From: Tuctoria greenei
Lineage: Eukaryota > Streptophyta > Magnoliopsida > Poales > Poaceae
Direction: 5' to 3'
Length of the DNA: 64,000 nt
Assembly (NCBI GenBank): GCA_036927565.1
Contig: JAYESD010000008.1
Coordinates: forward strand, 21,966,100-22,030,099
Part shown: in pieces, positions 41,916-54,400 of the stretch
How the letters are laid out: the number at the start of each line of letters is the position of its first letter
How positions within the stretch are numbered: the stretch's first letter is position 1
Made by a program: the position numbers and the translations under genes
The notes under the pieces: model-generated
Database searches by the model: none
What the model was told of the DNA's origin: nothing
The model's input: the letters and a program-made list of their open reading frames with translations, nothing else

Positions 41916-44900
41916 TGTAAAAGCCCACTTTTTGGAGGAACAAAAACGCAAAAATGCGAACTTAAAATTTTTTGAAAGTGGACTTGGAAATCCAAACTCA
42001 CATGAATCATATGAGTTAACCCATGTTCACTAGAAATAGGATCTCGTTAAAATTTTACTTATAACACATGTTTGCTATTGTATTTCGGAACTTAAAGTGT
42101 AAAATCCTTAATTTCCAAGTATTCACATTTTCAATGAAGAATTAAAGAAGAAAAGAAAACAAAATAGAGAGGAAGAAAAAGGAATAATTCCAACCCTAAA
42201 ATGAGACATTCACAAAAATTCAAATCTACGGCTATAAATTTTTCCATGATCTTCTAATATTCCAAATAGACTCTCAGAAAAGTTCCAAAAAATTTTTGAA
42301 GCACGTTTCCCATTTATTGGACACGTACTGAGAGTTTAATCAACGTCGACTTCAAATTTAAACTTCATGCTTAACCTTATCTAAATCAACTCCAAATTTT
42401 TCCTGAGGTCCCTTATGGTTCAAAAAGGCTAACTTCAAAGTTTCAGGATTTTTGAACCTAATCTACTATTTATTTCCTTGAGTCAAGTATCACCACTTGA
42501 ATTCAAATTCGAATCTGAGTTCAAATTCAACTTGCTCAGTTTTCAAATCTGATTGCACCATAAAATTCTCCACATTTTATTTAGTCACTGGGCCAAATTT
42601 GACTATTTTTGAAGCATGTTTGCTAGCCCTATTGAAATTTTGGAAAGAAGAAGAGGGAAGTGGGTCCCACAAGTGGTCCCCACCAGTCAGGTCAACACCT
42701 CCTCCCCTGCCTCCACGCAACCGCATGCAGCGCCCCCGCGATTCCTCTCCTGTCCTTATCACCGCGCCAGACCCTCTCGGTCCTCATCTTCCCGCTCGCC
42801 GAGCCCCCGGTTGCGCTCCTCCCTCCAGCTTGCCCGCCCACGGTGCCACTCCCGCCAGGCCCGCGCGCCACCTCCCTTCGCTGCTTGCGCCGCTGCCGAC
42901 GCCGGAGCTCCACTTCCCGGCCGCGCCCCAATCCCGCTCGCGCACGCCGCCGGTCCGCGCGCCTCCCCCGTCGGCCACCTCTGCTCTGCGCTTGCGCCAC
43001 CGCGCTCCGTCGCCTCGTGCGCCTCCCCTCCGGCCGCCACGACGCGCCGGTTCACCGCCCCCTTGGTACCTCGCCTCCCTGGCATCCGCAACGCTGCTCA
43101 CCTGGCCCACGACGCCGCCCCATGCCGGCCGCCGTCTCGGCTCCCACTCGCGCAAGCTCGTCGTCCTGCTCGGCCGCGCGCCCTAGCCCTACAGCTCATC
43201 CCCTGCGGCTCGCCCCTCGCCACGCCCGCCGCGGCTCTGGCTGTGCCTTGCCACGCGCCCTGCCGCGTCGCGCCCGCGCCGGCCTCACTGTTGGACATCC
43301 GCCCTTGTTGTCGTCCATGCCGCCACCCCGCCTGCCTTCCCCTGCACCGGCGTCCTCCGGTCCTCCTCCCCGCTCCATTCCATGCCTCCCGCACCGCGGT
43401 GACCGCCTTCCATGGCCTCCCTCCGCGTTTTGCTGGCGTGCCGTCATCGCTGCCGTGTCTCCACCTCACGGCGCTGCTGCAGCGCATCTCCAGGCCATTT
43501 CCGTCCACCTCTGCACCACAGGCAAGGCAGTGTGCACATTCGAAGCTCTTCGTCCACTGAACCGTGTGGATGCCTGTTGCCTTCGATGCGACGTTTTGCG
43601 CCGTGGCTATGTCCTAGAAGCAAGGCAAGTAATGGGTGTGATGGACGAAACGCAGGAACACATCGTTGACACACCAACATCGACAACTGGTCCAAGGTTA
43701 GCTCTTATTTTGCAAGAGTGATTGGATCAGTGACTGCAGTCAACCTGTTCGATGAAATGCTTACAAGGAAAGAACCAACTTCATCGATGTTCAGGGCTGG
43801 TCTTGATGCAGGGGGTATGGTGATGTCGCAACAGACAAGCCTAAGTGCCAAGATGCCATTTGAATGGTAATGAAGCGACGGAACTCAAGTACACACCCAA
43901 GATGTTCAGCGAAATTCCTACAAGGTGAGCCTTGCCCTAAAATGTCTTGCTTAACCTCATGGAGGTTCGTTCGTGGTGATCGCTAAGGTTACTCATATGT
44001 CGTCAAGCCGTACGTCCATGTTCCGCGTTAATATCATTTCTATAGGAGTCCCCAAGTCGACCTCCTTTGTCGTTTGTATCACGTTGGCATGTCCGTGCGT
44101 GCTCGTGATGCTCCACCATGAGCCACGTCGACGCCGTTGACCATATGACATCGTCGTGACATTCTGAGCCATCATCGTGTCCTGGCATCGAGATGAAGGA
44201 TGCCTGTAGCGTACATGATGCTGAAACACAACCACGACACAACGGTCTACAGTCGTTTAGCCAAATTAGGGTTTGGTCAAGGCGAGACTCGTCGAGTCCT
44301 AGGTGTAGCCTAGATGCTCGATGAAATGCCTTCTAGGTCAAACCGAGTGTATTGGTGACCACCGATGACCTAGGGTAGAATACTGCGAGAACGTTGCGAC
44401 CGACGAGGAGAACTAGTCCAAGTGGAACCTTGGATAAGAATTTCTTAGTCGTGTTGAGGACGTTTCCTTTCCGTTCACAAAATTGCTTACCTAGGTGTAC
44501 CTCTTCATCGACAGTAGGTTCGTCGAGTCTTTTGTCGACAACTAAGTCGAGTCCCTAACTCTCCGACTCATGAATTGGTGTTCGGGATTCCGCTCACCCC
44601 ATTGATGAGTCCGGGTCGATGTGGACGTGGCTAATCCGATCTTCTCATGATGGCAAAGCATGACCGTCACGGCAAGGTCTCGCATCATGTTTAAGTCCCA
44701 AGGGCTTATCGAGCTCACCTGGACAAGCTTGCGGGAGACACTACATTAGTGTCATCGTGAGGCACTTGAACGATGCTCGAGGAGCTTGCCGTAGAAACTA
44801 CTTTACCTAAAGGTCATTTGGACGTTGTCTCGGTACTCACGTCAGGTTAACAAGGCTCGTTATGATGTCTTAAGTCCAAAAAATGTTGACCTCACTTCAC

Positions 44901-46964
44901 TCCCAAGTGTCGCTAGGGTTTCACCCTAGTTCATCCTTATCAGAACCCTGCGACCACACTTGTCACGTAATTAGGTTTACTCCTTAATGAGTGTAACTTC
45001 ACTGGTCGACTTCTAAGTCACAACCTCTTGTTGCACAGTTCACTCATGCCTTAAGCTTTCAATGCTCCATCTTGATCGCTTAGTCTTCCTTACATCACAC
45101 AGTCCAGTAATGCTTCTTCACCATTCTACCTTATCATCTTTGAGCGGCATAGCTCCAAGTGTCGAGTGCTAAATTTCGATGTGTCATTACATTGCACCTT
45201 TCAGTGCTTGTCTCGACACTACTATGCCACCTTGAGTCATCCTTTGTTTATCCACACAACAAAGGCATGTCTGTTCCTCTTAGTCAATCTCGTCGTTCCT
45301 AAAGAGTACACAATCCTCTTAACTCTAGTGTTTCCTTATATTACTTACTTATATGCATATCATGTCGATAGGAAACGTGATGGTAGGTGATCGACGAGGA
45401 GCTTCACTTGGAGGAGAAGGCCATGGTGTTCCCACTGAAGTTCCATGGCAGGTTCTCCGAAGGAAGACCAAGCCCTAACAATTGACATTTATTCAAGTCA
45501 CAAAATAAGGCAAGCCCCGATTTGCATTTAAAAGCTTTACAGAGTTTTTACAGTCTTTATCACCTTACATCATAAGTTTGATGTGCTCATTAAGTATAGG
45601 GTGATCGATACTCCACTTGCATGGCCAAAATTCCCAGGGATTGGTTGGGACGAGTTACAGTTTGACCTGTAGTAACTGCTTTGCTAATGCATAGGAAATC
45701 CGGTAGAAGTCGAGTAGTTGGAATCTACTCGCGAGAGATGTAGGACATATCTCACAGGATTGGTTAAATAGAAAATGGCATAATATAATGAAATGGAGAC
45801 CGGGCAGGGAATGGATAGGAAGCGGCAAGAATTGAGTCTCAATCGAATAGCCCTGCCTGTGTCGATTAAGGCCTGTCTATATGCGGCCCCTTCGGACAAG
45901 CTTGACTTGTACCGACAACATAATGGACATATGGAATCCAATAAACTGACGTAGCTTGGTCACTTGTGTGTCGAGGCATACCGTTCCGTTTTATAGGTGT
46001 GGGTTGAGGGCAACAAGGTGTAAATCCGCTGATGGGCACATCAGAGTACGCCCCACGCAGGGACCTCCTGCTCGTGATGGATCGACCGGTTCGACATTTG
46101 ACTGTCTTGCGAAAGGTTGCCATATACAACTAGTACTGAAGTGTTACGTAGGTACTGCGCGAAGTACTCGCTGGCACTTCCAAAAGTGCGTATGTGTCGT
46201 GTTGTCCGGGTGTGTCCTGATTGCAATCACCGTCCCTCGCGGTAATATAGTACCACTTGTTCACTGCGCCATGACGTAGTAATACTAAAGAATTCAGAAA
46301 ATCATATTGTATTGAATTATAATTACTTTGCAACCTTGTATGATTTAGGGATAGTACAATTAAAAGTTTACTTTAGCTGTAATAGCATTATGTGCCCTGA
46401 GCATGTCATATCATCGGTAAAACGTTTCTTGTTTGATTGTGGAGCCCATGATGTGCTGTGCTCGGAGAATGTCATTTGCTACTTAAAACTTGATTATAAG
46501 AATCCACTTGTAGGCGAGTCATTTATGCTTCACCTTACCTATGTTTAGTGTCCCCTTGCATATGTCTAGTGAGACGGTTAAGTCTTGCTGAGCCTTATGC
46601 TCACGTTTGCGCTTTAACGATTTTTGCAGGTATTAGTTTTATTTCTGCTGTTCAGGTTATACATGAGACTCGAGGTGTCGAGATAAAATCTCATGTGAAC
46701 CACGCCGCTGCTGAATGTTCTTCGTGTTGCTAGTGAGAATAGTCCTAGGGCATGGACGCCTTCTCTCCTGCTTAGTTAGGTGAGATTATGAGTATGTATT
46801 TTCCGCTGCGTGTGTACTTCTATTGTACACTCTTTTGTAAACTCTTCTTATTATAAATTGAAAACTTTATATGTTTTGGTATCCTTTTTGTGTGTGCTGT
46901 TAGGTGCCGCATCGCACGGCACCACCCAATGACATCCTCGGATGTGTGGACCCCGGTCCCCACA
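41916..46964 (+). mobile_element. 5' LTR of the LARD-like element (5.05 kb)
   Basis: AT-rich start (41916-42600), CpG/Pro-codon-rich block (42650-43730), then about 3 kb of mixed sequence. The end has two inverted repeats: GGTGCCG-CATCGCA-CGGCACC (46902-46922) and GTGGACC-CC-GGTCCCCAC (46945-46963). Small ORFs in 43990-47000 are mirrored at 53560-56560 by homology and have no recognisable domain. Confidence 0.92.
42660..43721 (+). CDS. 353-codon ORF in the CpG-rich part of the LARD 5' LTR
   Basis: Open for 353 codons and matched by a 351-codon frame at 52237-53292 in the other LTR, despite point differences and small indels. The first 270 residues are Pro/Ala/Arg/Ser-rich with no domain; several other frames are open as well, as expected of very GC-rich DNA. 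The last 60 residues look different (VDACCLRCDVLRRGYVLEAR). Continuing in another frame to about 43815 gives AVNLFDEMLTRKEPTSSMF, like a pentatricopeptide repeat (xxLFDEMPxRN). A captured plant gene is possible, but a real protein is not shown. Confidence 0.35.
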   Translation: MGPTSGPHQSGQHLLPCLHATACSAPAIPLLSLSPRQTLSVLIFPLAEPPVALLPPACPPTVPLPPGPRATSLRCLRRCRRRSSTSRPRPNPARARRRSARLPRRPPLLCACATALRRLVRLPSGRHDAPVHRPLGTSPPWHPQRCSPGPRRRPMPAAVSAPTRASSSSCSAARPSPTAHPLRLAPRHARRGSGCALPRALPRRARAGLTVGHPPLLSSMPPPRLPSPAPASSGPPPRSIPCLPHRGDRLPWPPSAFCWRAVIAAVSPPHGAAAAHLQAISVHLCTTGKAVCTFEALRPLNRVDACCLRCDVLRRGYVLEARQVMGVMDETQEHIVDTPTSTTGPRLALILQE

Positions 46965-48079
46965 GACATGGTATCAAAGCTTCATTGGGAACAACACGCT
47001 CGAAAAGAGCCTATTTTCGAAAACTCCGAAGTAGTCGAGTGAGAGTTAGCTATATGCCCATTAAGGACTATTACTAGTATAAGTTTTAAAGGTGGTAAAC
47101 TAACTTGTTATATTATTCTGTAACGACGCTCCATCTTCAAGGTAAGAGGTAAGGTACGCCACCGAGAGCGGATCAATCTCGGTAAGCTCTGCATACGAGA
47201 TGTGGTATGCAATATTTCTGTGCTTGACACGAAAAGTCAATATGAGTCTCTAAAACTTTTCCATGTTTCTGAGAACATATGACACGCGGTACCCCAGTGT
47301 GACACAAAATTATTGGGAGCCCCCGTCGGGTGGTATATAACCCGATAGTATGCATCTCTAGAACCATTCATGTTCTATGGGATCATGCAAAACACGTATG
47401 CCCGAGCGTGTATAAGCCGGTTCGTACGGGAGTCTTTGCTGTACAGACGTATTTACATCCATGTACCTCGAGACATGACTTCGCTCGAGGGCGACTCACA
47501 CTAGAGTCGTATGCATTTACTTTCATATATATTATTGTGACTGCCTGTCGTGTTTCCCCGTACCGCCCTTGAGGTGTGAAGGTGTGAAAGGGGATTGTTT
47601 GTCTTCCGCAAGTACACTAACTCCGGTAGCAACCCGTGTAGAATACGTTTGCGAGTGATCGATATTAGGACCACCTCTAGACGTATCCGGATATACCGGG
47701 TTTATACTTTTCTTTTAGTAAGGCACATAGTACCGTCAGTATCCCACTTGATACTTTGACCATCCCCCACGAAAGAAATGGCTTCATATTCATATTAAGT
47801 CCAAGTATCAGTTGCTGAAATCTTATGGACAAGGTAAAATATTTCTCTTCAAGAGTAGGTGAACCAAAGTCCTTTGATCCTGGAGAGAGTTTAGCTCGAC
47901 TTCGCCGGAGTAAGATTTTGGTTAAGCATGAAGATCCATAGTGATATGCTATGGATAAGAAGGTCGTCAAGTCTCTTTTAAGATTCCTTGTTTCCAAAGA
48001 AAATGATTTGTTGTGAATCAAGTTCTAGCCATCGGACTTGAGTTTTGAGCTAAGTTTCAAAATTTGAGTTTGTTTCCAA

Positions 48080-49580
48080 ATTCTTGTGTTTCGAAGCCGG
48101 TGAGTTCTGTTTTTGAACAGAATTGACCTGACTTTGAAATTCCATATCTCTTCAACCTGGAGGGCTTTGGAGGCAAGTAAATACTTTTTGGAAAGCTTTT
48201 GAAGTCTTCTATAAGTTTCCTATTGACATCCAAGCCAAAAGATGCTTTTATGGTGATGAAAATGCACCATTATCATAGCAGCTGCTGTTCTGAAACTACA
48301 TGGACCAGCATATGAATTTTTGCCATATTTCCTTGTAGAAAGATCTTATATTCAATTAAGATACATTTCTGGAAAGGGGAAGAGCTATTCTACAACTTTG
48401 TTATTCAATGTTACCTCAAATTCAGCTTATAACTAATTAGAAAACAGAGTTGAAGATAGTACATGTATATAGGTGCTATCTGAAACAGTCAAAAAAATTC
48501 TAAACTTTGAATGGCCATAACTCTTAAACTAGAAATGCAACCTATGCATGTTTATACATGTATGGAAAGCCTAAAGAGTCCTCTATCAACTCCCTATTCA
48601 ACACGAAGGCTAAAACTCGCAATAACCAAGTCTAAATTGAAGTATCGTTTAAGGTGTCGAAACAGTTCAGAAAATGGACCGTTACCTATTCAGTTACTGT
48701 TTCGATTATAATTCCAAGTAGACTTATCGAATGACTTCATATTTTACATTTCTGGGATCCTGAGAATGTATGCAACAAGTTTTCTATGTATTACTTTTGC
48801 AAATGTTGATGTTTGTATATCTGAAAATTGTGGACAAAAATCAGCCTTAAACAAAGGAGATGCTGTCCAAATTTTCAGAAAAACTATCAACTTGCAAATG
48901 CCATATCTTCTCAACCAGAAATGCTACGAGGGCAAGTAAGTACTCTTTAGAATTTTTGGAAGTCCTCTACAAGTTCCTTATTCAGCTAGGGACCAAAATC
49001 TTTTTTTTTAGCTGGGTGAAATTTGGATAATCGCAGAGACTGTCCAGGCACACCCAAACTGGACAGCAATCTGTACACCTCTGAATTTAATCCATAACTC
49101 GCAGACCCGTGATCCAATGGTGTCGCGCGAGTAACCGTTGGAAAATTTAGAGAGTCAGCTTTGCAATTGGCTCCAGACCTTAATCGGTCATTTACCTATC
49201 CTAAATCAAGTTTGAATGCAGAATGGTCAATCTTAACTGAATTCAAATTCTGAATGCTGAAAATTTGACCAACTTTAAAAACTCATATCTTTTGAACCAG
49301 AACTGATGTGAAGACAAGTACATTCTGGAAAGCTTATTACATTGGATACAACTTTGTACATAAGAATATTTCCATATTTCCATCAGAACAGTCTGAAAAC
49401 TGTAGATCAAAACTGGTACTTTTTAAGCAGATTCTGCTGAAAGTGCAGAGAAATCTGCTAACTTTAAAATTGCATAACCTGCAAACCAGAGATGATCTAG
49501 AGGCAAACCAATACTTTTTGGAAAGATCTTGAAGTGTAATTTAACTTTGTTGTTCACCTCAAGATCTGATTTTGCCATTT
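48080..49580. repeat. Diverged internal repeats in the LARD core
   Basis: Copies centred near 48150, 48530, 48910, 49300 and 49480, plus a weaker one near 49100. Each has the AACCAGAAATG-like and CTTTTTGGAAAG-like boxes separated by about 40 bp. Too diverged to call exact borders by eye. Confidence 0.55.
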
Positions 49581-51465
49581 ACTTGGCAAAAATCGAAGTT
49601 GCGTCCAAGCTGTTCATCCTCCACCTGGATTTAATCGGGTGATGACCCTTTAGGGTGATTATGGATTTGGTTCTCGAGTTCAACTCGAGGAGTTTCATAA
49701 CATCCCAGGTGTTGCGACCCAATAATATTTGCCATTAGAGTTGAGTATTACACTAAGGCAAATCCCTTTTGCTCGGATGCACATGCTAGTGTTTTGACTA
49801 TGCAACCTTGCACCTCACACTTTATTTATGCATTGAGCATGTATGACACTTCCCTTAGTTGGACGACCCTCTCTATAAAGATTGCTTGGAGTAAGTTTCT
49901 TGCTCACCTAGCTTGAATCATAAGGGGGAAGGAGTTCATCTAGTAATCGAAGTGTTACATTCACCTAGGTGTCATACCAAGGTACATCGACACCGAACCA
50001 ACGTGCTGGAAGCAATGCTCAAGTAAGTAGGACCGAGTACAGCATTGACTCATTGAGTCAATGAGAAGCTTAAGTAACGGATCACCTCGAACCCCGTTTC
50101 TTGTGGAACTCTATCATTGAGTTAAAGAAGTCAGTTGATTCTTCACGCTAAACTACTCCCTTGCTTCAGTCTCTGAGACGAGAAGCCATAGGTGAGTAGT
50201 GTGAGCTGGAAATTCTTTAGCAAGAACGTGGATCACTAACCAAGGTCGTGCCTAGCACAGTACCTTGTCAACCACTTCGTGCAACCTACGGAAGTGATGA
50301 GAACCTTACTCTTCAAAGGTTACTCTCTTTGCAACTTCTGAAGGTAACCCTGCCGCACCTTTTAAGGGGTAGACATAGTACTTTAAGAAAACTACGAGAT
50401 GAAAAACCTGACCCTTTGTTATGGAACCACAACTACCTGTAAGTTGTGATTAACAAGCTTTAGGGAACTTCCGATCAATAAGAAGTTCAATCACCTTGTT
50501 CCATTTTGTACACTCCGTTGCCTTGAGATGAACCTCACCATTCCTTGCTAATACTTTTACCTTGAAACCCTCGAACTTGGTCGAGATATGAAAGTAGCAA
50601 GTCTTGTCTAGTGCCTTTCATGACCAAGTTTAATCAATCCTCCTGTATTTGCGATACTTATGACTGTGTTTGGATTGTCTTACCTACTTTTGCTCAAAGC
50701 ATAATAATGAATGCATCATACCGTCTACATTTCTAGCTGGCCAGCATTGCATCATTAATGCATAACTTTATTCCACTTGTGATGCATCATGAAACGTAAT
50801 TACCAATGAGTTTTGAGCAAGAATATATGACCCCATTCAAATACCTACGTTGTGTCTCACAATTTTGAGTTGTTATCATTCGCAATGCCTTCGACTTGTT
50901 TCATTATCTTGAGTGGCACAAGGGAAACCACTTAACACCTTGTGACCAAAACAAAGTTGAGCCTTTGTCCTTGACCCGTTGAAACTCAAATCAACTTGAG
51001 TCCTGGAAACTGATTGTTTCTAGTTGCGAGGAGCTTCCTATGGACTTCTCGACCTCGCTAAAACCCTGCATCTTTATTTTTGCGAGGTTATCAGTTAATT
51101 ATCAGGTCTTGGAACTCCTTGACTCGTAATGGATGGTGACATTGCTTTGGCCACAAGACCATGGCAGAAAAGTCTTCGTAAGAGAAACGCCCAGAGTTAA
51201 GGACACCTAACTATCTTAGAGTCTAAGGTCCTCCAATGCAGAAGCTTACTTCTTTTTGACGAAAAGAAGAAGACCCCAATATATCAACATAGCTTTCTAA
51301 GCTACAAACTTTACAGTGTGATGCCAATCACGCCGAGCATCCAAACCATAGATGTAATAAGAAGACGAAGAGTCTCTTTCTCCAATCACATGACAGGAGA
51401 TGTGTGTCTCATCAACAACTCGGCCTAACTTTCTCTCTTCCTTAGAATCTCGGGACGAGATTCCT

Positions 51466-51480
51466 TTAAGGGGGAAGGAT
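51466..51480 (+). other. Polypurine tract of the LARD-like element
   Basis: TTAAGGGGGAAGGAT directly before the TGTAAAAGC LTR start, preceded by TCGGGACGAGATTCC as in Del/Tekay chromoviruses. Confidence 0.8.
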
Positions 51481-54400
51481 TGTAAAAGCCCGCTTTTCGG
51501 AGGAACAAAAACACAAAAATGCGAACTTAAATTTTTTTGAAAGTGGACTTGGAAATCCAAACTCACATGAATCATATGAGTTAACCCATGTTCACTAGAA
51601 ATAGGAACTCGTTAAAATTTTACATATAGCACATGTTTGCTATTGTATCTCGGAACTTAAGGTGTAAAATCCTTAATTTCCAAGTATTCACATTTTCAAT
51701 GAAGAATTAAAGAAGAAAAGAAAACAAAATAGAGAGGAAGAAAAAGGAATAATTCCAACCCTAAAATGAGACATTCACAAAAATTCAAATCTATGGCTAT
51801 AAATTTTTCTATGATCTTCTAATATTCCAAATAGACTCTCAGAAAAGTTTTAAAATTTTTTGAAGCACGTTTCCCATTTATTGGACACGTACTGAGAGTT
51901 TAATCAACGTCGACTTCAAATTTAAACTTCGTGCTCAACCTTGTCCAAATCAACTCCAAATTTTTCCTGAGGTCCCTTATGGTTCAAAAAGGCTAACTTC
52001 AAAGTTTCAGGATTTTTGAACCTAATCTACTATTTATTTCCTTGAGTCAAGTATCACCACTTGAATTCAAATTCAAATCTGAGTTCAAATTCAACTTGCT
52101 CAGTTTTCAAATCTGATTGCACCATAAAATTCTCCACATTTTATTTAGTCACTGGGCCAAATTTGACTATTTTTGAAGCATGTTTGCTAGCCCTATTGGA
52201 ATTTTGGAAAGAAGAAGAGGGAAGTGGGTCCCATAGGTGGTCCCCACCAGTCAGGTCGGCACCTCCTCCGTTGCCTCCACGCAACCGCATGCAGCGCCAC
52301 CGCGATTCCTCTCCCGTCCTTATCACCGCGCTCGACCCTCTCGGTCCTCATCTTCCCGCTCGCCGAGCCCCCGGCTGCGCTCCTCCCTCCGGCTTGCCCG
52401 CCCACGGCGCCACTCCCGCCAGGCCCGCGCGCCACCTCCCTTCCCCGCCTGCGCCGCCGCTGACGCTGGCACTCCACTTCCCGGCCGCGCCCCAATCCCG
52501 CTCGCGCACGCCGCCGGTCCGCACGCCTCTCCCGTCGGCCACCTCTGCTCTGCGCCCGCGCCACCGCGCTCCGTCGCCCCGTGTGCCTCCCCTCTGGTCG
52601 CCACGACGTGCCGGTTCGCCGCCCCCTTGGTACCTCGCCTCCCTAGCATCCGCAATGCTGCTCACCTAGCCCACGACGCCGCCCCATGCCGGCCGCCGTC
52701 TCGGCTCCCACTCGTGCAAGCTCGTCATCCTGCTCGGCCGCGCGCCCTAGCCCTACAGCTCATCCCCTGCGGCTCGCCCCTCGCCCTACGCCACACCCGC
52801 CGCGGCTCTGGCCGTGCCTTGCCGCGCGCCCTGCCGCGTCGCGCCCACACCGGCCTCACTGTTGGACGTTCGCCCTTGTTGTCGTCCATGTCGCCACCCC
52901 GCCTGCCTACCCCTGCACCGGCGTCCTCCGGTCCTCCTCCCCGCTCCATTCCATGCCTCCCGCGCTGCGGTGACCGCCTTCCATGGCCTCCCTCCGCGTT
53001 TCGCTGGCGTGCCGTCATCACTGCCGTGTCTCCACCTCACGGTGCTGCTGCAGCGCATCTTCGGGCCATTTCCGTCCACCTCTGCACCACAGGCAAGGCA
53101 GCGTGCACATTTGAAGCTCTTCGGCCACTGAACCATGTGGACGCCTGTTGCCTTCGATGCGACATTTTGCGCCGTGGCTATGTCCTAGAAGCAAGGCAAG
53201 TAATGGGTGTGATGCACGAAATGCAGGAACACGTCGTTGACACACCAACATCAACAACTGGTCCAAGGTTAGCTCTTATTTTGCATGAGTGATTGGATCA
53301 ATGACTGCAGTCAACCTGTTCGATGAAATGCTTACAAGGAAAGAACCAACTTCGTCGATGTTCAGAGCTGGTCTTGATGCAGGGGGTATGGTGATGTCGC
53401 AACCGACAAGCCTATGTGCCAAGATGCCCTTTGAATGGTGATGAAGTGACGGAACTCAAGTACACACCCAAGATGTTCGGCGAAATTCCTACAAGGTGAG
53501 CCTTGCCCTAAAATGTCTTGCTTAACGTCATCGAGGTCCGTTCGTGGTGATCGCTAAGGTTACTCATATGTCGTCAAGCCGTACGTCCATGTTCCGCGTT
53601 AATATCATTTCTATAGGAGTCCCCAAGTCGACCTCCTTTGTCGTTTGTATCACGTTGGCATGTCTGTGCGTGCTCGTGATGCTCCACCATGAGCCGCGTC
53701 GACGTCGTTGACCATATGACGTCGTCGTGACATTACGAGCCATCATGGTGTCCTGGTATCGAGATGAAGGATGCCTGTACATACATGATGCTGAAACACA
53801 ACCACGACACAACGGTCGACAATCGTTTAGCCAAATTAGGGTTTGGTCAAGGCGAGACTCGTCGAGTCCTAGGTGTAGCCTAGATGCTCGATGAAATGCC
53901 TTCTAGGTCAAACCGAGTGTATTGGTGACCACCGATGACCTAGGGTAGAATACTGCGAGAACGTTGCGACCGACGAGGAGAACTAGTCCAAGTGGAACCT
54001 TGGATAAGAATTTCTTAGTCGTGTCGAGGATGTTTCCTTTCCGTTCGCAAAATTGCTTACCTAGGTGTACCTCTTCATCGATGGTAGGTTCGTCGAGTCT
54101 TTTGTCGACAACTATGTCGAGTCCCTAACTCTCCGACTCATGAAGTGGTGTTCGGGATTCCGCTCACCCCATTGACGAGTCCGGGTCGATGTGGACCTGG
54201 CTAATCCGATCTTCTCGTGATGGCAAAGCATGACCGTCATGGCAAGGTATCGCATCATGTTTAAGTCCCAAGGGCTTATCGAGCTCACCTGTACAAGCTT
54301 GCGGGAGACACTACATTAGTGTCGTCGTGAGGCACTTGAACAATGCTCGAGGAGCTTGCCGTAGAAACTACTTTACCTAAAGGTCATTTGGACGTTGTCT

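Larger units (their letters stand above)
46965..51480 (+). other. Non-coding core of the LARD-like element
   Basis: PBS TGGTATCAAAGC at 46969-46980, then 4.5 kb without any ORF longer than about 115 codons and none with a known domain. The middle (48080-49580) holds five or six diverged copies of a segment of about 120 bp with the order AACTTT(A/G)AAA, CAT(A/C)(A/T)CT, AACC(A/T)GAAATG, AGGCAAGTA(A/G)(A/T)TACT, TTTTGGAAAG, spaced 180-390 bp. The end (51440-51480) has the CGGGACGAG motif and the PPT. The core probably acts through RNA (packaging, structure). Confidence 0.75.

Noticed and set aside
42692..43508. Several long ORFs on the minus strand of the LARD LTR (and copies at 52193-53136)
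   Set aside because: Many overlapping frames are open in GC-rich DNA; composition is Arg/Gly/Ala-rich and no domain is seen.
48511..50442. ORFs of 60-75 codons in the LARD core
   Set aside because: Short, no motifs, located in repeated non-coding modules.
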